From Clostridiales bacterium (GTDB lineage: Bacteria; Bacillota; Clostridia; Christensenellales; Pumilibacteraceae): a DNA stretch of 64,000 nt. The stretch spans positions 62,001 through 126,000 of the forward strand of contig JAFLVC010000001.1 of NCBI GenBank assembly GCA_022508505.1. The letters run 5' to 3'. The translations under genes and the position numbers were made by a program. The notes under the pieces were generated by a model. It was not told the DNA's origin and made no database searches. It saw only the letters and a program-made list of their open reading frames with translations. Shown here piece by piece: positions 41,169-51,753 of this stretch (position 1 is its first letter; each line of letters starts with the position of its first letter).

Positions 41169-42623
41169 ATGACCGGATTTCGCGCAAAACTGAAGAATAT
41201 ATCGGGCGACGGGAAACGCCGCAATATAATATTCGCTTGCGCCATGATAGCGGCGTCGTTAGCGATGTTTTTAATCGCGCTCACGGCGCCTTTTCAATAC
41301 TATTCAAACCGCGAAGTGCTGCACATAGTCTACTTCGAGGTCGAAGAGGGCGAAGATGAGGGCATGGAAGCCGAGGTCGTCGTCAACGAGACGCGGCGCA
41401 TTCACCAATCGCTTTTTCAGATGTTCGAGGCGGTAACGCGGTTAAGCGACGCGTCCGCGCTACACGCCGCGACGCTGGGCGAGATTGAAGATCAGCGCGA
41501 GTACGAGGTAGCGCGAGAAAAGCTGACCGAGCTTCGCGAGCAGTACAGCAACATAGTGCTCCGCACGATGAGCGAAGCGCAAAAGCGCGGCATAGCGCAG
41601 GACAGCGAGGAGTACGTCGATCTTCTCGCCGACAATCTTTCGGAAATGAACCTCATGGCGCTTGACATGTTGGAAACGGCGTTCGCCTCCGACAACACCG
41701 GCGCGTACGAGGCGCTCTACAGCGGAATAGTCCTCGGACTGTTTAACGCGATAATAAACGTTTTGATAACGACGGCGGCGGTGATTGCCGCGGCTTTCTC
41801 GGTGTATTGGCTTATAATGAAGCGCCAAGAACAAAAGTACGTTTGGTTTTGGCGGATATACGCGGCGCTGTCCGTCGTCGGGCTGTTCCTTTGCGTGTTC
41901 AACCCCGTAATCCCGCCCGCGGCAAGCCCGCTCGCGCTCGCTTGCGTTGCCGTTTCGACCTTCTTTGCGGCGGGGCTTTTCCGCTCGCTCATAAGCGACG
42001 AAAAGACGGCGATCGTCGTCAGGAACGCCGTCGGCGCGGCGGCGGTGTCGATCGGGGCGCTCTGCCTCGCCGCCATACCGTCGTTTACGGTGTACGTCAA
42101 CGGCCTCGGCGGTCAGTACCTCTACTATGCCGGCACGGTGGGGACGGGCTACTTTTCGCGCATAACGGCGGCGAATAAAATAGGTCTCGACATCGAGGGC
42201 AGCGCGATAACGGTCGCGTTCGTGCTCGGGATTGCGGCGTGCGCCTTGACGGTGATTGCCGCCGCGATTGCGCTCGGCAGGCTGTACCGCGGCGCGACGG
42301 GCAAGGGCGGATCGTTTACCTCCCTTCTCGCGGTCATCTCCGCAATCATCGTCGAACTCGCGGCGGCAATCGGCGTGATGACGTCAAACCTTCAAGACGA
42401 CGGCATGCTCGTCAAGTATATCGTCGGCGCGTGCTGGTACGTTACCCTCGCGTTCATGCTGGGGACGGCGGTGTTCTATTGGGTGTTTGCCGCCGTCGAA
42501 AAGAAAAAGGCCGCCGCGCTCGAGGGCGGGCAAACGGTCGGCGGCGAAAAGAACGCCGTCGAGGAAGATTCCGAAAATTCGGAAAATTCGGAAAAGTCTG
42601 AACAAATAAGCGTGGAAAATTAA
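41169..42623 (+). CDS. Polytopic membrane protein of unknown function
   Basis: A 484-residue protein. One hydrophobic helix (about 20-42) precedes an extracytoplasmic helical domain (about 45-180, rich in Glu and Leu). At least eight more helices follow (about 183-450), and then a cytoplasmic tail with ENSENSEKSE-type repeats. GGAGACACA lies before the ATG. It follows jag by 25 bases and is in the same direction, so it may share the rpmH operon, in the position where mnmE is usual. No family is recognised. Confidence 0.75.
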   Translation: MTGFRAKLKNISGDGKRRNIIFACAMIAASLAMFLIALTAPFQYYSNREVLHIVYFEVEEGEDEGMEAEVVVNETRRIHQSLFQMFEAVTRLSDASALHAATLGEIEDQREYEVAREKLTELREQYSNIVLRTMSEAQKRGIAQDSEEYVDLLADNLSEMNLMALDMLETAFASDNTGAYEALYSGIVLGLFNAIINVLITTAAVIAAAFSVYWLIMKRQEQKYVWFWRIYAALSVVGLFLCVFNPVIPPAASPLALACVAVSTFFAAGLFRSLISDEKTAIVVRNAVGAAAVSIGALCLAAIPSFTVYVNGLGGQYLYYAGTVGTGYFSRITAANKIGLDIEGSAITVAFVLGIAACALTVIAAAIALGRLYRGATGKGGSFTSLLAVISAIIVELAAAIGVMTSNLQDDGMLVKYIVGACWYVTLAFMLGTAVFYWVFAAVEKKKAAALEGGQTVGGEKNAVEEDSENSENSEKSEQISVEN

Positions 42624-42650
42624 TTTCGCGCGGCATACATATACGGGGAT

Positions 42651-43232
42651 ATGGGCAGATACAGAAAAGGGTTTTGCATAGTCGTTTTCTTTGTGGCATT
42701 GTCGCTGTTTATTTTCAGCCTGATGCCGTTTTATCGCAATGCGACCGAGTATTTCTGGGTGATGACGATTTTGAGCGTCGCGTTTATGGTGCTCAGCATG
42801 TTCTGCCTTTTCTACAAGCCCAAGGAAAAGGAAAAGGCAAAGCTCAACTCGCGGTACGCAAAAAAAGCGAGGCTCATTTCGGAGGCCGAATACGAGTTTT
42901 TGCAAATGCTCAAGCAGATCTCGCCCGACAAGTACGAAGTCGTGCCGCAGGTCGCTCTCGCGAGCGTCATCGACAAAAAGACGAACACCGCTTACCGCAA
43001 CGAGCTTTTCAGAGTGTGTGATTATTGTTTCGTGGATCGTGATACATATGAGCCGCTCCTGCTCGTCGAGCTCAACGACAGCTCGCACAACCGTTCGGAT
43101 CGGCGGGCGCGCGACGAAAAGGTCGCCGCCATTTGCGCCGACGCAAAGCTGCCGCTCGTCACGTTTTGGATGAACTGCGACCTCAACTTCAAGACCGTCA
43201 AAAAAATCGTCGAAAAGTCGATACTGCGCTGA
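42651..43232 (+). CDS. DUF2726-like protein with two membrane helices
   Basis: A 193-residue protein. Two hydrophobic helices (about 8-28 and 34-55) are followed by a cytoplasmic DUF2726-type domain: ARLISEAEYEFLQMLKQI, VPQVALASVIDKKTN, then VCDYCFVDRDTYEPLLLVELNDSSH and RDEKVAAICADAKLPLV. The D...VELND pattern resembles a PD-(D/E)xK nuclease fold, which has been suggested for this family. The function is not proven. It precedes a PflX-like gene by 2 bases, which suggests cotranscription. Confidence 0.8.
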   Translation: MGRYRKGFCIVVFFVALSLFIFSLMPFYRNATEYFWVMTILSVAFMVLSMFCLFYKPKEKEKAKLNSRYAKKARLISEAEYEFLQMLKQISPDKYEVVPQVALASVIDKKTNTAYRNELFRVCDYCFVDRDTYEPLLLVELNDSSHNRSDRRARDEKVAAICADAKLPLVTFWMNCDLNFKTVKKIVEKSILR

Positions 43233-43234
43233 TC

Positions 43235-44068
43235 ATGTACGTCTGTTACGATTGCCCGCGCGAGTGCGGAATAGACCGCGAAAAGTCGGTCGGCTTTTGC
43301 GGCTGCGGCGTGAACGCCCGAATAGCAAAGGTCGTGTCGCCGTTTGAATACGAGGAGCCGGGGCTGGGAAAGCTGTCGGCCGTTTTCTTTTCGGGCTGTA
43401 ATCTGCGCTGTTCGTATTGCCAAAACGTCGCGATAAGCCGCGGCGCGGTCGGCGAGGAGTACGACGACGAAGGGCTCGCCGAGGTTTTCGACAAAGCCGT
43501 AGGCGCGCTCGACCTCGTGACGCCGACACACTACGTCGGCGCGATAGAAAGGGCGGCGGCGCTGTGCAAGAAAAAACACAGGATGATTTGGAACACGTCG
43601 GGCTACGAAACCGAGGACGGCGTAAAACGCGCGAGCGAGATTGCCGACGTGTTTTTGACAGATATAAAATATTGCGATAAAGCAATCGCAAAAAGATTTT
43701 CGGCGGCGCCCGATTACTTTGACCGCGCGAAAAAAGCGGTGAAACTCATGCGCGAAAAGAAGGACGAGTTTTTTGTCGAGGACGGACAGCCCGTACTGAA
43801 AAAGGGCTTGCTTGTGCGCCACCTTGTCCTTCCCGGGTGCGCGGAGGATAGCAAAAGGGTGCTTGAGTTTGTGGCGGGCGAGCTCGGCACGGATACCTAT
43901 ATTTCGCTCATGAGCCAATTCACGCCAAACGGCGTGGGCGAGCCGACGGTGCGACTTAAACGAATAGAGTACAAAATCGTCGCCGAGCACGCGTTGAAGC
44001 TCGGCTTCAAGAACGGTTTTTTTCAGGACTTTTCCTCGGCGGACAAAAAGTACACGCCCGACTTTTAG
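43235..44068 (+). CDS. pflX: PflX-like radical SAM protein
   Basis: A 277-residue enzyme. An N-terminal Cys motif CYDCPRECGIDREKSVGFCG precedes the radical SAM cluster FFSGCNLRCSYCQN (CxxxCxxC at about 54-61). Further family marks are VTPTHYVGAI, IWNTSGYE, DVFLTDIKYCD, KGLLVRHLVLPG and YISLMSQFTP, which agree with the PflX/COG1313 group related to glycyl-radical activases. It should bind a 4Fe-4S cluster and SAM. The partner protein is unknown. The ATG at 43235 lies just after the DUF2726 stop. Confidence 0.9.
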   Translation: MYVCYDCPRECGIDREKSVGFCGCGVNARIAKVVSPFEYEEPGLGKLSAVFFSGCNLRCSYCQNVAISRGAVGEEYDDEGLAEVFDKAVGALDLVTPTHYVGAIERAAALCKKKHRMIWNTSGYETEDGVKRASEIADVFLTDIKYCDKAIAKRFSAAPDYFDRAKKAVKLMREKKDEFFVEDGQPVLKKGLLVRHLVLPGCAEDSKRVLEFVAGELGTDTYISLMSQFTPNGVGEPTVRLKRIEYKIVAEHALKLGFKNGFFQDFSSADKKYTPDF

Positions 44069-44071
44069 CGC

Positions 44072-44206
44072 CGCTTCGCGGCTAAGATAAGAGATATTCA
44101 CATCCCCTCAGTCAGCCATTCGGCTGACAGCTCCCCTAAATTCAAGGGGAGCCTGAAACAGTCCCTCAGTCAGCTACGCCGACAGGTCTTGCACAGGGGA
44201 GCCGAA
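44072..44206. repeat. Family C fragment and two reversed family B repeats
   Basis: cgcggctaagataagagata (44076-44095) follows the pflX stop. Then come family B copies in minus sense at 44097-44158 (second stem cagccattcggctg) and 44159-44206 (variant with ggtcttgcacaggggagcc). Confidence 0.75.
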
Positions 44207-44210
44207 TAAA

Positions 44211-44241
44211 GAGGGCGCGCGAGCAAGGAGCTCGCGCGCCA
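44211..44241. terminator. Strong hairpin between convergent genes
   Basis: GGCGCGCGAGC pairs with GCTCGCGCGCC around a very short loop. On the minus strand it is followed by CTCTTTATT, so it most likely ends the lipoprotein gene at 44302. It may also end pflX. Confidence 0.7.
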
Positions 44242-44301
44242 TTATATTCGATATTCGTTTAATGCGAATCGCGGCGATAATTCTTCCGCGCCGATTGGAG
44301 T

Positions 44302-45087
44302 TTAATTGCCTTTTTCGCCCCAAGTAAATTTGGCTTCGTATATGTAGCCCTCTTTAAGGGTGTCGCCGGCGGTGGAAATCATCACGCCGAGCGAAGTGTG
44401 CCACTTGATAAGCTTATTCTCGCCGTCGTATACAGCCTCGGTATCTTGACGGTAGTTGCAGTCAACGCCGCCGCCCGTGGCGCTTGCGGGTATTTCGGTA
44501 TAGTCTCTCATTTGAACGACGAGCCGTCCCGCCTTATCCAAATGGAAGGAGTACAGCGACCTGAACGGCGCATAAATGTATCTCGGGTCGGCCATAAACT
44601 TGCTATTCTGCTCCACCATATAGTTTACGGCGTCTGCCGACAAAACGAAGTTCTTAATCACAAGCCCTGCGGAAGCGGGAACCGAATTTTGCTGTAAATA
44701 TTCGTGAAACGACTGGTTCGCAACTATCTGCGTTTCGGTTTTCTTTTTGGAACTGCCGTCCTTAAAGTAACTGATTTCAACGGTGAACTGGGCATACGCG
44801 CTCGCAAAAGCGTTATAATCCTCGGCGCTGAGCGGCGGCGGCGCATCTTTAACATAATTGAGCCGCGGTTTCGCATGAGTCAAAGTGCTGCTGCCGGTTT
44901 TGACCATTTGCAGCGCCTGCTGTCCGGAAATTTCCTTGGTAGCAAACGCAGTAAGATGATATCCGTTTTGTTCAAACACGCCGAAAGCAACCTCTTTGTC
45001 TTTGCCGCCGTCTTCCTCGCAGCCGGCAAGGGCGGGAACAGCCGCGATCGCGGCGGTCAGAGCTAAAGCAAGCATTCTTTTTTTCAT
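44302..45087 (-). CDS. Lipoprotein of unknown function
   Basis: A 261-residue protein. The ATG at 45087 follows AGGAGATC; upstream in-frame ATGs lack a ribosome site. The signal ends in LAGC (Cys 23). The mature chain is acidic near its start, then beta-rich with repeated Tyr and Phe (YSFHLDKAGRLVVQMRDYTE). It resembles the small Clostridia lipoproteins that carry an internal threading of short strands, but no family is recognised. It is alone on the minus strand between pflX and spoIIE. Confidence 0.75.
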   Translation of the reverse strand: MKKRMLALALTAAIAAVPALAGCEEDGGKDKEVAFGVFEQNGYHLTAFATKEISGQQALQMVKTGSSTLTHAKPRLNYVKDAPPPLSAEDYNAFASAYAQFTVEISYFKDGSSKKKTETQIVANQSFHEYLQQNSVPASAGLVIKNFVLSADAVNYMVEQNSKFMADPRYIYAPFRSLYSFHLDKAGRLVVQMRDYTEIPASATGGGVDCNYRQDTEAVYDGENKLIKWHTSLGVMISTAGDTLKEGYIYEAKFTWGEKGN

Positions 45088-45215
45088 CTGGAGATCTCCT
45101 GTCGCGCATATGCGCATCGTTTTATATATTCTACATGATACAAATGCCGATGTCAATAAAACGCTTTCGATTTCCCGTTGAATGCGTCTGAAAACTTGAA
45201 TCTGTTAAAACGGTA

Positions 45216-45306
45216 TGCAATTCGTCGGGCGTAACAATGTTTTACTTACGGCAGACCACACACGAGAAAAATCGGGCTGTGCCCGTTTCGTCGGAAAGCG
45301 ACAGCA
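45216..45306 (+). repeat. Family D repeat upstream of spoIIE
   Basis: cgtcgggcgtaacaatgttt, then acggcagaccacacacgaga and aaatcgggctgtgcccgttt. It has the same parts in the same order as the unit at 23674. Confidence 0.65.
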
Positions 45307-45357
45307 AAGATAAAGGAATGACAGAAAAGTAGATAGCGGAAGTGATATAAAGGACGC

Positions 45358-47622
45358 ATGAGTAAATCGGAAAAGGTCGTCCTTTATTTTTTCGGCACGG
45401 CGTTTATTGCGGCGTGCTGCGGCGGTATGCTTTACGGCGTAATGCCGTTCGGCGCGGCGATGTACTGCGCGCTCGCGGGGCTTCGGTCGAGAAAGAACAT
45501 CGGCGCGGAGGGCACGGCGCTCGGCGTTCTGTCTTTTTTGTACATACTGTTCTCGTACCTGTTCACGTTTGACTTTAACAGGCTGTTCGTTTCGGGCGCG
45601 GCGGTGTTCATCATGTGCCTGCGCTGGTTTTTTGCGCTCAAATTCCCCAAGCTCGACAGCCTCGCCGCGCGGTACATTTTTTCATTCGCCGCGATAATTG
45701 CGGACAGCCTGCTTGTCGGCGTTTTCGTGTCGGCGGCGAGCGCCGTCCTGTCGGGGTTTATAGGCGGGGCGTTTTTGTGCTTCGCTTTCGTCGCCGCGGG
45801 GTGCGTCAAAAAGAGCTTTGCTTTTCGCCTGTCTGCGCCCGAAGCCTTTTCACTGTGCGTCGTCCTCGCCGTCCTTGGGCTCGCGTGCGGCAGGGTGAGG
45901 TTTTTGTACGCCGACGTCGGCGCGGGGCTTTTTTTCCTCGTTGTGCTTTTCCTCGCAGTCGTCGGGGTAAAGCCTGCGCTCTGCGGCACGCTGTCGCTTG
46001 CGGTCGGCACGGCGCTTTGTAGCCCGATCGCGGCGCTTTCGCTCCTCGGCGGCGGGGCGGCGGTCGCAGCGTTCCGCACGCTGCCTCGGCCGCTGTATGC
46101 GTTTGCCGGCGCGGGCGCGGCGGCGGCGTTCGGCGTGCTGTTCGGACTTTCGGCGGTAGAGGTGGGAAGCCTTGCCGCGGCGACGGGGGCGAGCGCGCTA
46201 TTGTTTTCGCTCGTTCCGAGAAAGGCGGCAAAAGCGATTTCGGCGTACTTCGATTACGACGGCACGACGCGGCTCGCCGTCAGGCACTACATAAACAGAG
46301 TTCGCGCGGACGCCGGCAACAGAATGCTGACAATCTCCTCGGTGTTCGACGAAACGGCGCGGCTGCTGTGCTCTTTCGCTTCGGGCACGCCCGACGCGGC
46401 GGCGACGGGGCGGTCGATAGCGGACGGCGTGTGCCCGTATTGCTCTAAGCGCGCGGCGTGCGATCAAGCAGTCGCGGAAAAATCGTTCACGGCGATTGCC
46501 GAGCGCGCGCAGGCGGGCAAGGCGGTTTTGACCGAGCTTCCCGAATTTTTTTCGACGGAGTGCGCGCACACGGCGGAGGTGTTGTCGGCGGCGGGTGCGA
46601 TTTCCGCGTCCGCTCGCGAGAACAAGAAAAAGACGGAGAGCGAGGACAGGGCGCGCGAGATAGTTTCCGAAAGGCTGAAGGCTGTCAAGGACGTTTTGTG
46701 CGAGATCGGCGAGGCGGAGGCGGCGCCCGTCGGTTTCGACGGCGAGGCGGAAAGCCGCATAAAGGCGGAGCTCACCTCGCGCGGCGTGGAGTGCGCCGAG
46801 GCATTTGTCGTGGGCGGCAACGTGACGGCGGTAATACGGAGCGGCGCCGCCGACCGCGAAAAGCTTCGCAAGAGCGTTTCGTGCTGTATGCGCAGTAAGT
46901 ATGTTTTGCACTCGCTCGAAAAGACGCAGGCGTCGGGCTGGAGCGTCGCCACCTTCAAAAAGCGACCGAAATACGAAGCTGTGTACGCGCGGGCGGGCGT
47001 GAGCAAGTCGGGCGGAATAAGCGGCGACAGCTACACCTTCGAGCGCATAGGCGACAGGTTTTTGGTCGCGCTCCTCGACGGCATGGGCAGCGGGAGCGCG
47101 GCGGGTGCGGGCTCGGACGCGGCGGTCGAGCTCATAGAAAGGTTTTACAAAGCGGGGTTCGATTCGGAGGCGGCTTTATCGGGCGTGAACAGGTTTTTAA
47201 AGCTGCCGAGCGGCGAGAGCTTTTCGGCGGCGGATATCGCGGTGTGCGACCTCGACACGGCGGCGGTGGATATAATCAAGCTCGGCGCGCCGCCTTGCTA
47301 CATCAAGACGGCGGACACTGTGCTCCAAATAGAGGGGAAGTCGCTCCCCATCGGCGTTCTCGACGAAATGCGGCCGTACGTAACGGCGAAGCGGCTGTAC
47401 CCCGGGCAAATGCTCGTCATGGTGACCGACGGCGTGAGCGACTGCTTTTCGGGCGACGGTCTGCCGGGATTTATCAACGAGCTAAAAGCGGTCAATCCCG
47501 AACGCACGGCGCGCGCCATACTCGACCGCGCGCTCAAAAACTGCGGCGACGAAGTGCGTGACGACATGACCGTCGTCGCGTTCAGACTGTTCGAAGAAAA
47601 GCAAGCAAGGCGGTCGGCGTAG
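45358..47622 (+). CDS. spoIIE: Stage II sporulation protein E-like phosphatase
   Basis: A 754-residue protein. About ten hydrophobic helices (residues 8-290) are followed by a cytoplasmic regulatory region (290-530) that includes the Cys-rich SIADGVCPYCSKRAACDQ segment. A PP2C phosphatase domain follows (about 540-745: SKSGGISGDSYTFERIGDR, VALLDGMGSGSAAG, LGAPPCYIKT, MVTDGVSDCF, DDMTVVAF). In spore formers SpoIIE dephosphorylates SpoIIAA to release sigma-F at the septum. All metal-binding Asp motifs appear present. AAAGGA lies before the ATG. Its presence argues that the organism descends from spore formers. Confidence 0.95.
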   Translation: MSKSEKVVLYFFGTAFIAACCGGMLYGVMPFGAAMYCALAGLRSRKNIGAEGTALGVLSFLYILFSYLFTFDFNRLFVSGAAVFIMCLRWFFALKFPKLDSLAARYIFSFAAIIADSLLVGVFVSAASAVLSGFIGGAFLCFAFVAAGCVKKSFAFRLSAPEAFSLCVVLAVLGLACGRVRFLYADVGAGLFFLVVLFLAVVGVKPALCGTLSLAVGTALCSPIAALSLLGGGAAVAAFRTLPRPLYAFAGAGAAAAFGVLFGLSAVEVGSLAAATGASALLFSLVPRKAAKAISAYFDYDGTTRLAVRHYINRVRADAGNRMLTISSVFDETARLLCSFASGTPDAAATGRSIADGVCPYCSKRAACDQAVAEKSFTAIAERAQAGKAVLTELPEFFSTECAHTAEVLSAAGAISASARENKKKTESEDRAREIVSERLKAVKDVLCEIGEAEAAPVGFDGEAESRIKAELTSRGVECAEAFVVGGNVTAVIRSGAADREKLRKSVSCCMRSKYVLHSLEKTQASGWSVATFKKRPKYEAVYARAGVSKSGGISGDSYTFERIGDRFLVALLDGMGSGSAAGAGSDAAVELIERFYKAGFDSEAALSGVNRFLKLPSGESFSAADIAVCDLDTAAVDIIKLGAPPCYIKTADTVLQIEGKSLPIGVLDEMRPYVTAKRLYPGQMLVMVTDGVSDCFSGDGLPGFINELKAVNPERTARAILDRALKNCGDEVRDDMTVVAFRLFEEKQARRSA

Positions 47623-47688
47623 GGCTCAAACCGTTGACAAAATGACATAATTGTAATATCATTTATTTAGGCGCGGAGAAGGCGAAAT

Positions 47689-47800
47689 AGATTCTTCGAC
47701 TTCGCGCTTACGCGCTCCGCTCAGAATGACAAAGAAAAGGCGTTTCCGTCCTATGTCATTCTTAACAAGCGAAACGCCGTGAAAAATCTTAAAGCACGGT
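47689..47800. repeat. Inverted family A pair
   Basis: Minus-sense unit at 47689-47733 (agattcttcgacttcgcg...cgctcagaatgaca) with the internal palindrome gcgcttacgcgc. A decayed plus-sense partner (tgtcattcttaacaagcga) starts at about 47754. Confidence 0.65.
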
Positions 47801-47857
47801 CAAACAACCGATAGGCAATTAAGTTGCGGCGTTAAGATATTTTTATCGGCACATAGC

Positions 47858-47908
47858 TTGTCGGGCGTAACAACAAACGAACAACGGCAGCACACACACG
47901 ACAGTTAA
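47858..47908 (+). repeat. Family D repeat abutting the typA start
   Basis: cgggcgtaacaacaaacgaa and caacggcagcacacacacga, ending three bases before the typA ATG. The unit takes the place where a ribosome site would be expected. Confidence 0.7.
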
Positions 47909-47911
47909 AAA

Positions 47912-49768
<1,857 letters not shown>

Positions 49769-49787
49769 ACCTCAAGGGGGTAGAATT

Positions 49788-50384
49788 ATGGAAAACAAAC
49801 TCGGAATTACGTCGGCGGAAGAGCTCGCCGAAGCGGAAGAGCGGCTCGGAAAACTCGGGGCGCGCGAGCTGTACGATTCGGGACGGCTGTTGTCCATTCC
49901 CGTCGGCACGTACGATTCGCTCGCCGAAATACATAAGGCGATGCTCGGCGGCATTTACGAATTTGCGGGCGAGCTTCGTACCGTCAATATCTACAAGGGA
50001 AACCTGCGGTTCGTGCCTGTGGAAGGGCTTGAAAGTGCGGTCAAGTTCGCGGCAATCATGCCCCACGGCACCTACGACGAGATAATCGAAAAGTACGTGC
50101 AGATGAACATTGCGCACCCCTTCCGCGAGGGCAACGGCAGAGCGATGCGGCTGTGGCTGGACGTCATATTCGCGGCAAAACTCGAAAAGCTCGTCGATTG
50201 GAGCAAGGTCGACAAAAAGAGCTTCGACGCCGCCATGGAACAAAGTGCGCTCGACCAATCCGCCGTCGCAAAGATAATCAAGTCGGCGCTCACCGACAAG
50301 GTCGACCGTTCGGTGTTCCTCAAAGCGCTCGACGGCAGCTTTGCGCTCGACGGATATACCAAATACAAATCCGAACAGCTGTAA
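49788..50384 (+). CDS. fic: Fic-domain protein adenylyltransferase
   Basis: A 198-residue protein. The active-site loop HPFREGNGRAMR (about 110-121) is intact, so transfer of AMP from ATP to a target hydroxyl is likely. The flap IYKGNLRFVP (about 67-76) is also present. In class III Fic proteins a C-terminal helix carries the inhibitory motif (S/T)xxxE(G/N). Here the equivalent segment reads SFALDG (about 184-189), with Asp in place of Glu, which could weaken self-inhibition. The start has a GGGGG-type ribosome site (caaggggg). It follows typA by 19 bases, and no separate antitoxin gene is seen. Confidence 0.9.
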   Translation: MENKLGITSAEELAEAEERLGKLGARELYDSGRLLSIPVGTYDSLAEIHKAMLGGIYEFAGELRTVNIYKGNLRFVPVEGLESAVKFAAIMPHGTYDEIIEKYVQMNIAHPFREGNGRAMRLWLDVIFAAKLEKLVDWSKVDKKSFDAAMEQSALDQSAVAKIIKSALTDKVDRSVFLKALDGSFALDGYTKYKSEQL

Positions 50385-50405
50385 ACCGCAAACCGGACGT
50401 TTAAA

Positions 50406-51701
50406 ATGAAAAGCAGAAAAATACTTTTGGCGATAGCGATTGCGCTGTGCTTGGCGTTTTGCGCCGTTCTTACCGCGTGTGACGGCGGCTCCGACGCGCA
50501 CGTGCACAAGTACGAAGAAACGGTTATAAAACCTACGTGCGCCGAACAGGGCTACACTCTTTATAAGTGTTCCTGCGGCGAGGAATATAAAGACAATTAC
50601 GTCGACGCGACGGGCGAGCATAATTACGTCGATTTCTTGTGTAGCGTATGTTATGCGATAGACCCGACCGCTCCGAACACCGAAGGTCTGCGGTATGACA
50701 GGATAATGGACGGAAGCGCGATTACGGGCTACAGCGTATCCAAGGGCAGCGCGGGCGGAAATACGTACATAAAAATTCCGGCAACGCATGACGGCAAGCC
50801 TGTTTTGCAAGTGGCGTATCAGGCATTTTATAATTGCGGCGATATAACGAGTGTGGAGATACCCGACAGCGTGACCGATATTGTCGGTTACGCATTCCGC
50901 GCTTGCAGTAGTTTAAAGAACGTAGCGATAGGGAATAGCGTGATAAGCATCGGGGACCATACGTTCTCCGGCTGCACAAGCTTACCGAGAATAAATATTC
51001 CCGACAGCGTAACGAGTATCGGTGAATATGCGTTCGATTATTGCCACGGTTTAGCGAAAGTAACGCTTGGAAACGGCTTGACGAGTATCGAGAATAGGGT
51101 ATTCGAGAATTGCAGTAATTTAACGAGTATAAATATACCCGACGGCGTGACGAGTATCGGGGATTATGCGTTCTACTATTGCAGTAGTTTAACAAGCGTC
51201 GAGATACCCGACGGCGTGACGAGTATCGGGGACAGCGCGTTCCGCGTTTGCAGCGGGTTAAAGAGCATATCGCTACCGAACAGCGTGGCGAGTATCGGGG
51301 ATTGGGCGTTCTGCTTTTGCAGTAGTTTGACGAGCATAGAGATACCCAACGGCGTAACGAGTATCGGGAACGGCGTATTCTCCGATTGCCACAGTTTGAA
51401 GAACATCAATATACCCGATAGCGTGACGACCATCGGGAGCGGTGTATTTTCCAATTGCCTGAGTTTAAAGAACATCGAGATACCTAACAGCGTGACTAGT
51501 ATCGGGAGCGAGGCTTTCAGAAGTTGCCGCAATTTAAAAAGCATAGTGATACCTAATAGTGTTACGAGTATCGGGAAAGATGTATTCTACGATTGCGGCA
51601 GCTTGACAATTTATTGCGAGGCGGCAGAAAAACCGAACGATTGGGATGACGAGTGGAACAGCTCCGATTGCCCTGTCAAATGGGGATATAAAAAGGGCTA
51701 A
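50406..51701 (+). CDS. BspA-type leucine-rich-repeat lipoprotein (short)
   Basis: A 431-residue surface lipoprotein with lipobox LTAC (Cys 25). Residues 33-85 hold a Cys/His segment (HVHKYEETV, TCAEQGYTLYKCSCGEEY, CSVCYAI) related to the one in the longer protein at 27586. Residues about 140-405 are twelve LRR_5 repeats of 23 residues with the pattern VTSIGxxAFxxCSSLTSIxIPDG. The DNA repeats have a strict 69-base period (50840-51600), suggesting recent expansion or homogenisation. No good ribosome site precedes the ATG. It follows fic by 21 bases. Confidence 0.92.
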   Translation: MKSRKILLAIAIALCLAFCAVLTACDGGSDAHVHKYEETVIKPTCAEQGYTLYKCSCGEEYKDNYVDATGEHNYVDFLCSVCYAIDPTAPNTEGLRYDRIMDGSAITGYSVSKGSAGGNTYIKIPATHDGKPVLQVAYQAFYNCGDITSVEIPDSVTDIVGYAFRACSSLKNVAIGNSVISIGDHTFSGCTSLPRINIPDSVTSIGEYAFDYCHGLAKVTLGNGLTSIENRVFENCSNLTSINIPDGVTSIGDYAFYYCSSLTSVEIPDGVTSIGDSAFRVCSGLKSISLPNSVASIGDWAFCFCSSLTSIEIPNGVTSIGNGVFSDCHSLKNINIPDSVTTIGSGVFSNCLSLKNIEIPNSVTSIGSEAFRSCRNLKSIVIPNSVTSIGKDVFYDCGSLTIYCEAAEKPNDWDDEWNSSDCPVKWGYKKG

Positions 51702-51753
51702 AATATTATTAGCCTATTCGGTTTTCGCGGCATAACACACAAGGAGATAAAAA

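Noticed and set aside
45346-45360. Leaderless start for spoIIE (TATAAA 6 bases before ATG)
   Set aside because: There is no -35 and the same bases contain an acceptable AAAGGA ribosome site, so the case is ambiguous.
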